A stretch of 53,351 bases of DNA, from contig NZ_QGTS01000023.1 in the NCBI RefSeq assembly GCF_003182475.1, positions 1 to 53,351 of the forward strand. The letters run 5' to 3'. The stretch comes from Mangrovibacter plantisponsor (GTDB taxonomy: Bacteria > Pseudomonadota > Gammaproteobacteria > Enterobacterales > Enterobacteriaceae). This document shows positions 19,179 to 27,553 of the stretch, piece after piece. Every line of letters starts with the position of its first letter. The stretch's first letter is position 1. The notes beneath the pieces were generated by a model. That model saw nothing but the letters and a program-made list of their open reading frames with translations. It did not search any database and was not told the DNA's origin. The position numbers and the translations under genes are program-made.

Positions 19179-19643
19179 ATGAATTACCACCAGTATTACC
19201 CGGTGGATGTGGTGAATGGCCCCGGCACCCGGTGCACGTTGTTTGTCGCCGGTTGCGTTCATGAATGCCCCGGTTGCTACAACAAAAGCACCTGGCGGGT
19301 GAACTCCGGGGTGCCGTTCACCCAGGAAATGGAAGACAGGATAATCGCCGACCTGCAAGACACCCGGGTGAAACGCCAGGGGCTGTCGCTGTCTGGTGGC
19401 GACCCTCTTCACCCGGCCAATGTGCCTGCTGTGTTACGGCTGGTGCAGCGCATATGCCGCGAGTGCCCGGGCAAAGACATCTGGGTCTGGACCGGTTACC
19501 TGCTGAGCGAGCTGAATGATGCACAGCAAGAAGTTGTTGCGCTGATTAATGCGCTGGTTGATGGCAAGTACATGCAGGATTTACGCGACCCGGCGTTGAT
19601 CTGGCGCGGTAGCAGCAACCAGGTTATCCACCACCTGCGTTAA
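19179..19643 (+). CDS. nrdG: Anaerobic ribonucleotide reductase activating protein
   Basis: 154 residues. A radical-SAM enzyme with the iron-sulfur motif CVHECPGC (Cys26, Cys30, Cys33) that forms the glycyl radical on NrdD using S-adenosylmethionine. The SGGDPLHPAN segment fits the SAM-binding site. Translationally coupled to nrdD. In E. coli cybC comes next; here the operon at 19813-27494 intervenes. Confidence 0.97.
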   Translation: MNYHQYYPVDVVNGPGTRCTLFVAGCVHECPGCYNKSTWRVNSGVPFTQEMEDRIIADLQDTRVKRQGLSLSGGDPLHPANVPAVLRLVQRICRECPGKDIWVWTGYLLSELNDAQQEVVALINALVDGKYMQDLRDPALIWRGSSNQVIHHLR

Positions 19644-19670
19644 AGCCGGTGAAAGCCAGTTGAAGTAATA

Positions 19671-19720
19671 AAAAATACAGCACCTACCATATATGATATG
19701 GCGCGGTGCTGTATTTTTTT
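19671..19720. terminator. Bidirectional terminator between nrdG and the accessory operon
   Basis: Outer arms AATACAGCACC and GGTGCTGTATT flanked by A- and T-runs on either side, with an inner hairpin CCATAT/ATATGG in the loop. It serves two converging transcription units and marks the left edge of the accessory operon. Confidence 0.85.
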
Positions 19721-19812
19721 GTGATGGTCTCCGCCTGTATTTTCGGTGGGCTTTCGGTGTGCCTTACAGCAAAATTTTTCCCAGTGCCCGTCTTGTTGTT
19801 GTGCTGAACAGG

Positions 19813-21729
19813 CTAGCTCTGAGCAGTATTCAGGCAGGATACCGCCACGGCTTTAAATTCAGCAAAATCCCGGCAGTCTTTCAGTAATGGCATACGCTGC
19901 TCGCGCAAAAACGTCACAAACAGGTCGTAAATCGCCATCGCTTCTTCATATTCTTCTTTACTGATAGCCAGCAGGAAAATCACTTTTGCTGTTTCGTCTC
20001 CCCAGGGAATACCTTGTGGGGCCAGTACGGTGTACACCACGGTTTTATGTGCCAGCAAACCCAGCGAGTGTGGTAACGCAATGCCGTCGCCCAGCATGGT
20101 ACTGACAATAGCTTCACGCTCAGTCACTGAAGGCAGGAAATCTGGCCCGACAACGCCTTCGCTCTCCAGTTGCTGGCACAGGCTGGTGAACAGGGCCTGT
20201 TGGCTGACGGGCTTATCGATAATGCGAAAATAGCGCGCATCAAAAAACCGCTCCAGCATCCAGGGGCGGGTGCGGTCCACCAGCACCAGCTTGCCTATTT
20301 GCTCTACCTGGTAATCGGAAGGAAACGGCGACATGGTGGCAACCGGTTTGTCTTTTTCCGCCAGCCGCGCAGTGCTGATAACAAAGTCTTCGGCAACGGT
20401 GTTCAGTTGTTCGTAATCCCGCAGGGAGATAATACGTGTGACTTCAATTTGCGGGTATTTACGCACCAGTTGGGCCTGAATCATGCGCACGGTGGAATTA
20501 CCGGTATCGCACACCAGCAGCACCTGTGGGTTACGTTGCCAACCTATGTCGTAGTGGCGTTCCAGCCCGACACCGATATGCAACACCAGAAAACCCACTT
20601 CATTTTCACTAATGGTGTATGGCGTATGTTTTCCCCAACTGGCAACTGCCGCAAGTGTCATATCCCACGCCAGCGGGTAATGCTGTTTAATATTTTGCAG
20701 CAATGGGTTGGGAATATGGATTTGGTAGCGAACCCGCGTAATCATGGTTTTAATGTGGGTCAGCAAATCGGCGTGCAGTTGCTGGTCGCGGGTCAAATCG
20801 TAATTATAGTGGCTGTTGATATAACGCAGAATGTAGCTGACCAGCGCTTCGTCGTCATCGGCGCTAATAGCACAAGGGTCGGCATCCAGAATACGGCGTG
20901 CGGCAAAATGCACCTGTAACCAGTTTTCTTCTGCATCTGACAGCGCTTTGCCGCTCAGGTGCTGTAACAGGTGGCTCATGGTACTGGCGGCCTGGCGCAC
21001 AGGTTCATCTACGTTGTCGGCGTGGAAACTGGCAATGGGGTAACCTTCACTAATACGCCGCACGGCCACTGCGCAATAAAACCTGAGAAAATCAACGCTC
21101 TCGTCTGTCATGCGGATGGCAAACTGCTCAAGGCAGTTTTGCAAAGTGGGTTCCAGTGCCGCCAGCACACCGGAATTCAGCGCTTCTTCTTGTATTAATG
21201 GGCTGTCACTGTCCTGCTGGCTGATTTGCCACAGTAAGTCCGTCAGGCATGCCCGCACAGCGGTTTCATCGCCGAACAGTTTCATGCCATGCCGGGGCCT
21301 TGCTTCAATCGACAAATTATAGCGAGCCAGCACATCGCGCACTTCCGCCATATCGCCCTGCAACGTTGCCCGGCTGATAAACCATTCATCGGCAAGGTCT
21401 TCAAGTTTGAGGGAAAACGCCGAAGTTAAAAACCGCACCAGTAAGTAGTTAACCCGGTCGGCACTGGTGCGGGGAACGCGTAATGGTGCCTGGTGTTGGC
21501 TTTGTAACTCACCAAAACGGCCCGGGTCGTTAACCCGCAACTGGTAGCCGGTTCCCCGGCTCAAAATAAATTGCGCGCCATGGCAGGCCAGCAATGTATT
21601 CAGTGCCGTAATATCTGCCCTGACTGTGCGGGTGGAGACAGCCAGGCGGCGAGCCAGTTCATCCTGAGGCAGTGCTTCGTTTTCCAGTAAACAAAACAAC
21701 TGCGCCAGCCGTTGGTTGGGAAATCGCAC
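19813..21729 (-). CDS. PRD- and PTS-domain transcriptional regulator (BglG/MtlR-like)
   Basis: 638 residues if started at the GTG at 21729 (AGAGGA upstream); a GTG at 21750 would add seven residues and has no good ribosome site. Domains: N-terminal helix-turn-helix (DELARRLAVSTRTVRADI, residues 22-40), a second DNA-binding region, two PTS regulation domains (about 180-290 and 300-400), an EIIB-like domain with the Cys loop LLVCDTGNST (Cys407), and a C-terminal EIIA domain with GIALPH (His554). Such proteins sense PTS phosphorylation and usually activate a sugar operon. It is the last gene of the operon and presumably its local regulator. It lacks an AAA+ sigma-54 domain, unlike DgaR. Confidence 0.85.
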   Translation of the reverse strand: MRFPNQRLAQLFCLLENEALPQDELARRLAVSTRTVRADITALNTLLACHGAQFILSRGTGYQLRVNDPGRFGELQSQHQAPLRVPRTSADRVNYLLVRFLTSAFSLKLEDLADEWFISRATLQGDMAEVRDVLARYNLSIEARPRHGMKLFGDETAVRACLTDLLWQISQQDSDSPLIQEEALNSGVLAALEPTLQNCLEQFAIRMTDESVDFLRFYCAVAVRRISEGYPIASFHADNVDEPVRQAASTMSHLLQHLSGKALSDAEENWLQVHFAARRILDADPCAISADDDEALVSYILRYINSHYNYDLTRDQQLHADLLTHIKTMITRVRYQIHIPNPLLQNIKQHYPLAWDMTLAAVASWGKHTPYTISENEVGFLVLHIGVGLERHYDIGWQRNPQVLLVCDTGNSTVRMIQAQLVRKYPQIEVTRIISLRDYEQLNTVAEDFVISTARLAEKDKPVATMSPFPSDYQVEQIGKLVLVDRTRPWMLERFFDARYFRIIDKPVSQQALFTSLCQQLESEGVVGPDFLPSVTEREAIVSTMLGDGIALPHSLGLLAHKTVVYTVLAPQGIPWGDETAKVIFLLAISKEEYEEAMAIYDLFVTFLREQRMPLLKDCRDFAEFKAVAVSCLNTAQS

Positions 21730-21785
21730 GTCTGTGTCCTCTGGTGGCACGGGCGCCCCAGTGCGCCCGTGAGTCTGAATAAGGG

Positions 21786-22526
21786 TTACCCCAGATATTT
21801 TTTAACACTGTTGAGCAGGGTACGCACATCCCCTGGCCGGGTTTGCCCGGTGTTTTTCTCAATAATGGAACTGTACACGTGCGGAATAATGCGTTTAACA
21901 CCCGCTTGCAGTGCTATGCCGAGGATGGCCTCAAAATTGTCCAGGTCAATCCCCCCGGTGGGCTCCAGCCAGAAATCCTGGCGTGCGCAGGCCTCTGCAA
22001 CCGCAATATATTCATCACGGCAGGCTAACCCGCCCATAGGGAAATATTTCACTGAACTGCCGCCCATATCTTTCAACAATGCAATAGCGGTATCAATGGG
22101 CACAATGCCATCCGGTGCCTGGCTGCTGAGTGGCCCGGTTGAGATTTTTACTAACCCGGGTGTGCCTGTGGGGGAAATCAGGCCATTCACTACAGTGTCG
22201 TTTTGCCCTAATAATGCTCTGCTGACGGCAACCCCGGTGAACACCTGGTTAACGTGCTGTGGCTGTATCTGGCGAGAGATTTCGCTCACCATGGCCGACT
22301 GCCCAGGTGAGCCTGCACCCAGCCCCACCGAAACCGCGTTGTTGATGAGTGATGCATATTCGCGCATGTCTGCCACTGCGTGTTCTGTATCCGGGTAATT
22401 TTTGGATAACATGCCAACCAGCACATAACCTTCTGCGGCTTCATAGATATCCACCGCATTCTGGTGGGAACCCGCCAGAACATTCAGGCACACGCGGTCC
22501 TGGTAAAAACGAGGGCTGAGGCTCAT
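21786..22526 (-). CDS. KDGP aldolase family protein (DgaF-like)
   Basis: 246 residues. Resembles DgaF, which splits 2-keto-3-deoxygluconate 6-phosphate into pyruvate and glyceraldehyde 3-phosphate in D-glucosaminate breakdown in Salmonella. A TIM-barrel-like pattern is suggested by repeated strand motifs (VCLNVL, YVLVGML, VFTGVA, VKISTGPL, VKYFPMGG, FWLEPTGGIDL). GGSSVKYFPMGG holds the likely Schiff-base Lys, and EPTGGIDL is characteristic. AAGGAGA precedes the ATG, which overlaps the stop codon of the ammonia lyase gene by 4 bases. Confidence 0.88.
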   Translation of the reverse strand: MSLSPRFYQDRVCLNVLAGSHQNAVDIYEAAEGYVLVGMLSKNYPDTEHAVADMREYASLINNAVSVGLGAGSPGQSAMVSEISRQIQPQHVNQVFTGVAVSRALLGQNDTVVNGLISPTGTPGLVKISTGPLSSQAPDGIVPIDTAIALLKDMGGSSVKYFPMGGLACRDEYIAVAEACARQDFWLEPTGGIDLDNFEAILGIALQAGVKRIIPHVYSSIIEKNTGQTRPGDVRTLLNSVKKYLG

Positions 22527-23641
22527 GCTGTTGTCTCCTTGTTCAGTACAGCGCGAATGCTGTGGAAAATCGTCATTAATTGTTGGGCATCAACACTGCG
22601 GACATCGGCTTCGACAATGCCGCTGTTGGCTTTATAACCCCGGAAATAAATAGCGTGTTCGCCTTGTTTGAGTTGCTCCAGCAACTGGCCTGTGGGCAGG
22701 CCGGTTACCGCTTCATTGAAGGTCATTTCCGCCCGGGCGATATCCCGGCCAGCCGCATCCCACACCACTCGCGCCTGCACGCCATCCAGTTGGTTAAGCG
22801 CCTCAATGAAAGGGGACATCTTCGCCACCATTTGCTGCCCGGTTTCGTGCTGTGCATGCAGATATTGTTCAATAGCGCAGGCGAGCCCCAAAATACCTTC
22901 TTTGCCCACTTTCATTGCCCGGCCAATCCCCGCAGACTGGCGCTGTACCCAGCCCACCCAGGGTTGCCGGCCAACCACCAGGCCACTGGTTGGCCCTTCC
23001 AGGGCTTTAGCCCCACTGTAAATCACCAGATCTGCTCCGGCCTGGTAGTAGCAGCGCAGATCTTCCTCTGCTGCGGCGTCCACTATCAGTGGCAACTGAT
23101 GCTCCCGGGCTACCTGCGCGGCTTCGCTAACCGTCAGCATGCTTTTCTGCACACAGTGGTGCGACTTGATGTACAGCACCGCGGCGGTTTGCGGTGTGAT
23201 GGCAGCAGCAAGTTGCCGGGCGCTGCATTCGTTGGCGTAGCCTGCTTCTACCAGCCTGCCGCCCCCCAGGGCAACCATCGCGCCAACCGGTGCGCCAAAG
23301 TTCACGTTGTGGCCTTTTGGTAGCACGATTTCGTTATGGGTCAGTGGCGTTTCATGCAGGTGAGTTAACAACCAGTCGTCATCTTTGACCAGTACTGCCG
23401 CCACACTTTGTGCAATCCCTGCCGAGGCACAGGACACAATGGTTGCCGCTTCGGTATCAAGCAGCCGGGCAATGTACTGCCCGGTCTTTTCAACCAGGTC
23501 ATGCATTTCAAAATAGTGCTGCATCCCCTGCGTAACTGCATCCACAACCGCTCTGGATGGTGTGGACACGCCCAAAATAGTCATGCGGCCAGATGCATTA
23601 ATGACCGGTTTAACCTGATATTTCTCATACACTGAAGACAT
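22523..23641 (-). CDS. DgaE-like PLP-dependent ammonia lyase
   Basis: 372 residues of the SelA-like fold-type I PLP group. The PLP lysine is Lys212 in IYSGAKALEGPTSG, preceded by VDAAAEED (the Asp that contacts the pyridine ring). DgaE removes ammonia from D-glucosaminate 6-phosphate to give KDGP; the next gene encodes the matching aldolase, which supports a similar reaction here. The exact sugar acid is not deducible. The start overlaps the metallohydrolase gene by 17 bases, indicating translational coupling. Confidence 0.87.
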   Translation of the reverse strand: MSSVYEKYQVKPVINASGRMTILGVSTPSRAVVDAVTQGMQHYFEMHDLVEKTGQYIARLLDTEAATIVSCASAGIAQSVAAVLVKDDDWLLTHLHETPLTHNEIVLPKGHNVNFGAPVGAMVALGGGRLVEAGYANECSARQLAAAITPQTAAVLYIKSHHCVQKSMLTVSEAAQVAREHQLPLIVDAAAEEDLRCYYQAGADLVIYSGAKALEGPTSGLVVGRQPWVGWVQRQSAGIGRAMKVGKEGILGLACAIEQYLHAQHETGQQMVAKMSPFIEALNQLDGVQARVVWDAAGRDIARAEMTFNEAVTGLPTGQLLEQLKQGEHAIYFRGYKANSGIVEADVRSVDAQQLMTIFHSIRAVLNKETTA

Positions 23642-24758
23642 GTTCGGCCTTCCCTTGTTCTGTCAAAAACCATGTTCCAGCCCGCATTGCAGCCAGCGGA
23701 ACGATGCATTCTGATGCCGCCAGCACACTTTGCTCACTGTCGGTAAGTCCCCCCTGGTATGGGCGCACATCGAACAGAGTGAAATCGGCATCCAGCCCTG
23801 GTGCTATACGGCCTTTGCGCACCAGGCGCAGCCCTTCGGCTGCATGCTGCGTGACGCAGGCCACCACTTGTTCCAGCGTCATGCCAAGCGCAAGGAACTT
23901 CGCCATCACCAACGCCAGGCTTTTGACTGGCCCGTCGATACGGTTACGGCAATAGATGTCGGAACTGATGGTGTGCGGCAACAACCCCATGCTGATTGCT
24001 TTTTCAGCCACGGCAAAACTGAAGCTCGCAGTGCCGTGCCCGACATCAAAGCGGACACCCCGTTGTAACGCCTGCCGTACTGCGCCGCGCAGTTCGCCGG
24101 AAGGGGAAAAAATGCGATTTGGCTTGCCGTTAAAACAGTGGGTCAGGATATCGCCCGCAGACAACAGCGCGGCGATTTCATCCAGGTCTGGCGGCGTATT
24201 GCCTACATGCACCATCAGAGGCAGGTTGCCATTTTCCTGCTGAATCACTTTTGCCCGCTGCAAAGGTGCAATGCCATTTTCCCCCACCACACTGCTGCTC
24301 ATGCGGGCTTTCAGCCCGACGATAAAATCCGGGTGGCGTGCTACCGCCAGGCTGACCGCACTGGCATCAATTTTTGCCATATCCGCCAGTTCATTCTGGG
24401 TAACCAGCCCCTGGCGCGCGATATTAAGCAGAGCATAAACCTCGGTGACTGCCTCACGGGTCAGTTGCCAAAAGTCATCGATGTCATCGGCTCCGGTACT
24501 GCCGGCATCCACCACCGTTGTTACGCCCGTGGCAACTCCCACGCTGTCGGGTTCATCGTGGTAAATGGGGGATTTGGGGTAACAGTGCACATGGCTGTCT
24601 ATCCACCCGGCACTGAGGAAAAAGCGCCCGCCCAGGGTTACTTCTTGCCGGGCCGAGGTATTAATATTACCGACTTGTGCAATCACCCCCTGGTGAATGG
24701 CGATATCAGTAATGCTACCGTCGACCAGGCGAGCCCTGCGCAGGATCATATCGAACAT
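23625..24758 (-). CDS. Amidohydrolase/deacetylase family metallohydrolase
   Basis: 377 residues, amidohydrolase superfamily. The expected metal ligands are in order: His56 and His58 (DSHVHCYP), Lys150 (GLKAR, a candidate carboxylated lysine), His184 (HVGNTPP), His207 (LTHCFNG) and Asp267 (ISSDIYC). The fold is related to dihydroorotases. The substrate is unknown; next to an ammonia lyase it could hydrolyse an N-acyl or cyclic amide to free the amine of an amino-sugar acid. TAAGGAG precedes the ATG. It may instead act on a side compound. Confidence 0.85.
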   Translation of the reverse strand: MFDMILRRARLVDGSITDIAIHQGVIAQVGNINTSARQEVTLGGRFFLSAGWIDSHVHCYPKSPIYHDEPDSVGVATGVTTVVDAGSTGADDIDDFWQLTREAVTEVYALLNIARQGLVTQNELADMAKIDASAVSLAVARHPDFIVGLKARMSSSVVGENGIAPLQRAKVIQQENGNLPLMVHVGNTPPDLDEIAALLSAGDILTHCFNGKPNRIFSPSGELRGAVRQALQRGVRFDVGHGTASFSFAVAEKAISMGLLPHTISSDIYCRNRIDGPVKSLALVMAKFLALGMTLEQVVACVTQHAAEGLRLVRKGRIAPGLDADFTLFDVRPYQGGLTDSEQSVLAASECIVPLAAMRAGTWFLTEQGKAEHVFSV

Positions 24759-24803
24759 AACTACTCCTTACGCCAGCAGGCAATGCGCCCACTGGCGTGG
24801 TAT

Positions 24804-25448
24804 TTAGCTGATTGCGATAGGGAAAATGGCGCCAAGCACCATGGCACCCAAAATAGCGCCACCGGTAATCGGCTTCTGCCACAGGTAGAACACCAGTGCG
24901 CCTGCCAGAGCACCCAGGCCAATAGGAATAGAGGCGCTAATGGCACTCAGAATGATGAGCGGGCCAAGAAAACGGCCAGAGGCATTCCCGGCCCCCATCA
25001 TGACATCGGCCCCGTAGGTGGAATCGCTCTGGTTAATGGTGAATTTACGCGCCAGGATAATGATGTAGCCAATCGCCAGGCCAAGTACTAACCCTGTAGC
25101 CAGTGATGCGGCAAAGTTTGCTACCGGAAACACAATACCTGCACCAAGCAATAAAGCCGGGACACCTAAGCCAACGCCGGTTTGAATTGCTCCGCCGATA
25201 TCCAGAATCCCCACCAGCGAGCCTTCAATAATACGGGCAAACAGAAAACTGGCACCAAATGCGGCTACCGCTCCGTAAACCCCGGTATCCATACCTGAGC
25301 GCAACATCGATACAAACGCCACTTCATTGAATGCGCCAATACCATACAGGTAATACATGTGCGTTCCGGCGAATACCCCTGCAGATAACAGGCCAACAAA
25401 AATAGGGAATGACCAGTCTGCGTACCAAAAACCTTTGTTATCTTCCAT
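24804..25448 (-). CDS. DUF4310 family membrane protein
   Basis: 214 residues, about six hydrophobic segments beginning with SFPIFVGLLSAGVFAG, and glycine-rich stretches such as GGAIQTGVGLGVPALLLGAG. I recognise it as the DUF4310 family, found with DUF4311, DUF4312 and SFCGS proteins. No biochemical function is established to my knowledge. Ends 45 bases before the metallohydrolase start and lies 11 bases after the DUF4311 gene, so the two membrane proteins are probably made together, likely as a two-subunit inner-membrane carrier (inference). Confidence 0.85.
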   Translation of the reverse strand: MEDNKGFWYADWSFPIFVGLLSAGVFAGTHMYYLYGIGAFNEVAFVSMLRSGMDTGVYGAVAAFGASFLFARIIEGSLVGILDIGGAIQTGVGLGVPALLLGAGIVFPVANFAASLATGLVLGLAIGYIIILARKFTINQSDSTYGADVMMGAGNASGRFLGPLIILSAISASIPIGLGALAGALVFYLWQKPITGGAILGAMVLGAIFPIAIS

Positions 25449-25459
25449 TTGTTTTCCCC

Positions 25460-26236
25460 TTATTTACCGCTCAGCGAGTTATGCAGCAGTTCAAGCCAGT
25501 TCGGTGCGCCAAGGCGGAACGACTCAAGGAATTTCAGATCAAATCCGCGGAAGAAGGCACTTAATACAAACAGTGTGATAATCGCTGTCATCATGATTTT
25601 GGTGACTTTGTTCCATCCGCTTTCTTCCACACCTTTCCCGACAAGGATGCCCAACACCAGGCCTGGAACCGCATTCCCCATAATCATTTGTGCCAGGCCG
25701 CCAAAAATGGTGGCCCATAAGCCCGAGCGTTTTCCGGCATCAATCGCAGCCAGCCAGAAAATAACGGGCATAACGGTATTGACCAGCAGGTTAGCCGCAG
25801 GCACCAACACTTTGACTGCCGTTACCTGCAAAGCAGCGGGTACGGCAGATGCCGTAGAGTTCAGGAAGGCCACCACCACCATGCCAACCAGGCCACAGGC
25901 AATCGCCATTTTTTTAGGGTTATGCAGGGTTTGGGTGATATCCCGGTTTTTTATCATGAGAGCAGCAACACCCCAGTTGGGGATAATGCGGTGGTCAACA
26001 TCCTGGGTGAATGACCCGGCGGCAACCGAAGAAGCCCATGCGTTAAAGAAAAACCCCAGCCCAAAGGAAAAGTGTGATGCCGGGTCGCCTTCGCAGGCAT
26101 TCAGTTCACCCAGCGTACGGAATGCACCCATACCTTGTGTCACCGGTGCATGGAACATACGTGCGGCGCCGGCCCCAACGCCCACACCGACCAGCCCGCC
26201 AATAATGAGCGATTTTATTAATATGATGAAAAACAT
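25460..26236 (-). CDS. DUF4311 family membrane protein
   Basis: 258 residues from ATG 26236, with GCAGGA upstream; the frame extends ten codons back to 26266 and this is rejected. Starts with a membrane segment FFIILIKSLIIGGLVGVGVG, then a loop containing GMGAFRTLGELNACEGDPASHFSFGL, and four to five further membrane segments. Recognised as DUF4311. Partner of DUF4310. The conserved Cys/Glu/Asp-rich loop (about residues 38-50) would be a natural place to look for substrate contacts. Confidence 0.85.
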   Translation of the reverse strand: MFFIILIKSLIIGGLVGVGVGAGAARMFHAPVTQGMGAFRTLGELNACEGDPASHFSFGLGFFFNAWASSVAAGSFTQDVDHRIIPNWGVAALMIKNRDITQTLHNPKKMAIACGLVGMVVVAFLNSTASAVPAALQVTAVKVLVPAANLLVNTVMPVIFWLAAIDAGKRSGLWATIFGGLAQMIMGNAVPGLVLGILVGKGVEESGWNKVTKIMMTAIITLFVLSAFFRGFDLKFLESFRLGAPNWLELLHNSLSGK

Positions 26237-26477
26237 ACGTCCTGCCCTTTTTGTTTTTATACACAAGACCTTTCAGGATGCGTAACGGCACAGAAATACC
26301 GCTGCGCAGGTGCAGCCAACAAGAAAAACACCTGAAGGATGCCGTGCATAGGTACCGTTTGAGCTCCAGATTGCTGGCGTATGGGCAACCCATACTCGCC
26401 TGAGTACTGGCAATTGTCCGCGCGGGTACTGCGTAACCCGCTGCCTGCACCCCGAATACCCTCGGGTATCACGTTAT
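26237..26477 (-). other. Structured intercistronic region inside the accessory operon
   Basis: 241 bases without a gene, in an operon whose other gaps are short or overlapping. It contains three good hairpins: GATACCC/GGGTATT type at 26456-26470, GCGGGT/ACCCGC at 26422-26441, and GTATGGG/CCCATAC at 26379-26395. No run of T follows any of them on the minus strand. It separates the small soluble proteins from the membrane and enzyme genes, and may set differing mRNA stability or contain a second promoter. Confidence 0.6.
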
Positions 26478-26774
26478 TTACTGAGCGATAAAATCCACCT
26501 GTTCTGGATCTATCGCCGTCACATTGACGGTGACTTCCAGCTCAACGCTGAATGTCCGTCGTTCACGGCGCAGAAAGAAAAACAGAAACGCCTCTTTCCG
26601 CACAAACTGGCGGGCGGCAATGACTTTCACATCCTGTGGTTCAATGCGCAGTAATACCTGTGAAGAGCCTTTCAACACCTCACGCTGGATATGGGAAAAC
26701 GCATCGGAAAAAGCAGCCGCTTTCGAGATGCCCTTTCCCTGCACGCTAACGGTGGTTGTTGATAATTGTTTCAT
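26478..26774 (-). CDS. DUF4312 family protein
   Basis: 98 residues, soluble, no signal peptide. Alternating strands and one helix (SKAAAFSDAFSHIQREVL) suggest a small alpha/beta sandwich. Recognised as DUF4312, a constant companion of DUF4310/4311. No function established. The start overlaps the SFCGS gene stop by one base, so the two are translationally coupled and probably act as a pair. Confidence 0.82.
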   Translation of the reverse strand: MKQLSTTTVSVQGKGISKAAAFSDAFSHIQREVLKGSSQVLLRIEPQDVKVIAARQFVRKEAFLFFFLRRERRTFSVELEVTVNVTAIDPEQVDFIAQ

Positions 26775-27139
26775 CAGCCGTTGCCGTATTTTTTCTGCCA
26801 GGCTTCAACCAGGCGAATACCCAGTTCTTCGATGTCCATAAAACCAAACCCGAGGACATTGCAGCCTTCTTTAATTGCAGTAACGCCTTCATCCACTGAG
26901 CGCATGCCGTATTTGGCTTTGTAACCATGTTTATTCTGGGCTGTAATTGCCCCGGCACCGCCACTGCCACAAAACGAGATGCCAAAGGTTGCCTGTTCAG
27001 CTTTCATGACATCACCCAGTTTCATATCGGCTGCGACACCCGGTACCACAACCGCGCGCCCACCCGCTTTTTCCACACCAACTGCAACCTTCTGCCCTTT
27101 TCCCAGGCGGTCGCCAATAACCACTGTAATTTGTTCCAC
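26774..27139 (-). CDS. SFCGS family glycine-rich protein
   Basis: 121 residues from the GTG at 27139, which has AAGGAG six bases upstream and follows the previous gene by 10 bases; a GTG at 27160 would overlap it. The family signature ISFCGSGGAGA is at residues 54-64, with Cys57. By eye the region 52-120 lines up with ribose-5-phosphate isomerase B (GILICGTGVGISIAANK ... NVLAFG ... LAKMIVDAWL) at matching spacing, suggesting an RpiB/LacAB-type fold. The RpiB catalytic His before NVLAFG is not kept (here KEGCNVLGFG). It could be an isomerase, a sugar-phosphate sensor, or a phosphoryl-carrying Cys protein. Confidence 0.85.
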   Translation of the reverse strand: MEQITVVIGDRLGKGQKVAVGVEKAGGRAVVVPGVAADMKLGDVMKAEQATFGISFCGSGGAGAITAQNKHGYKAKYGMRSVDEGVTAIKEGCNVLGFGFMDIEELGIRLVEAWQKKYGNG

Positions 27140-27149
27140 TGTGCGCTCC

Positions 27150-27494
27150 TTAACTGACACCGTTTTCTTTTGCTACGGCGAAATGGACAGATAACAACCA
27201 GACTTCTTCCTGGGGTAAGTTGCCGAAGATATCGACCACTGTTTTAGCCAGTTGCATTGCCGGTTGCGGGATCTCATCAAACAAACTGGCGTCCACTTCG
27301 GGCAACGGTTCGCCACTTACTGAGCGCCACGCCATGGCCCGAAGATGCGACACCAGCATTTGTTGCTGCACTGGCGTCGGAAAAATTCCTTTTTCTGCCA
27401 GCAACTGCTCTACCTGGCGTAGTACCTGCCCGGCCAGCGCCGCAGCATGTTCTTCCTGAGAAGCCCCCGTATTCAGGGCCATTTTGTTATCCAC
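27150..27494 (-). CDS. Small stand-alone PRD domain protein
   Basis: 114 residues from GTG 27494 (AAGG eight bases upstream); an ATG at 27482 is an alternative giving 110, and the upstream frame to 27575 runs through the promoter. The helical sequence, with VSHLRAMAWRS and EEVWLLSVHFAVAKE near the end, resembles a single PTS regulation domain without DNA-binding or PTS catalytic parts. First gene of the operon. It may be phosphorylated by, or interact with, the large regulator encoded by the last gene; that is inference. Confidence 0.75.
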   Translation of the reverse strand: MDNKMALNTGASQEEHAAALAGQVLRQVEQLLAEKGIFPTPVQQQMLVSHLRAMAWRSVSGEPLPEVDASLFDEIPQPAMQLAKTVVDIFGNLPQEEVWLLSVHFAVAKENGVS

Positions 27495-27553
27495 GCGACT
27501 TACCTTGATTCGTTGAGATGCTATTAAGCTATCGCGCGCGCGCGGGGGTTTGT

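Noticed and set aside
20170-26285. Long plus-strand frames (20170-20919, 22580-23323, 24138-25091, 25449-26285) opposite the accessory operon
   Set aside because: All lie antisense to genes with clear family motifs and have no recognisable domains; they are shadows of codon bias.
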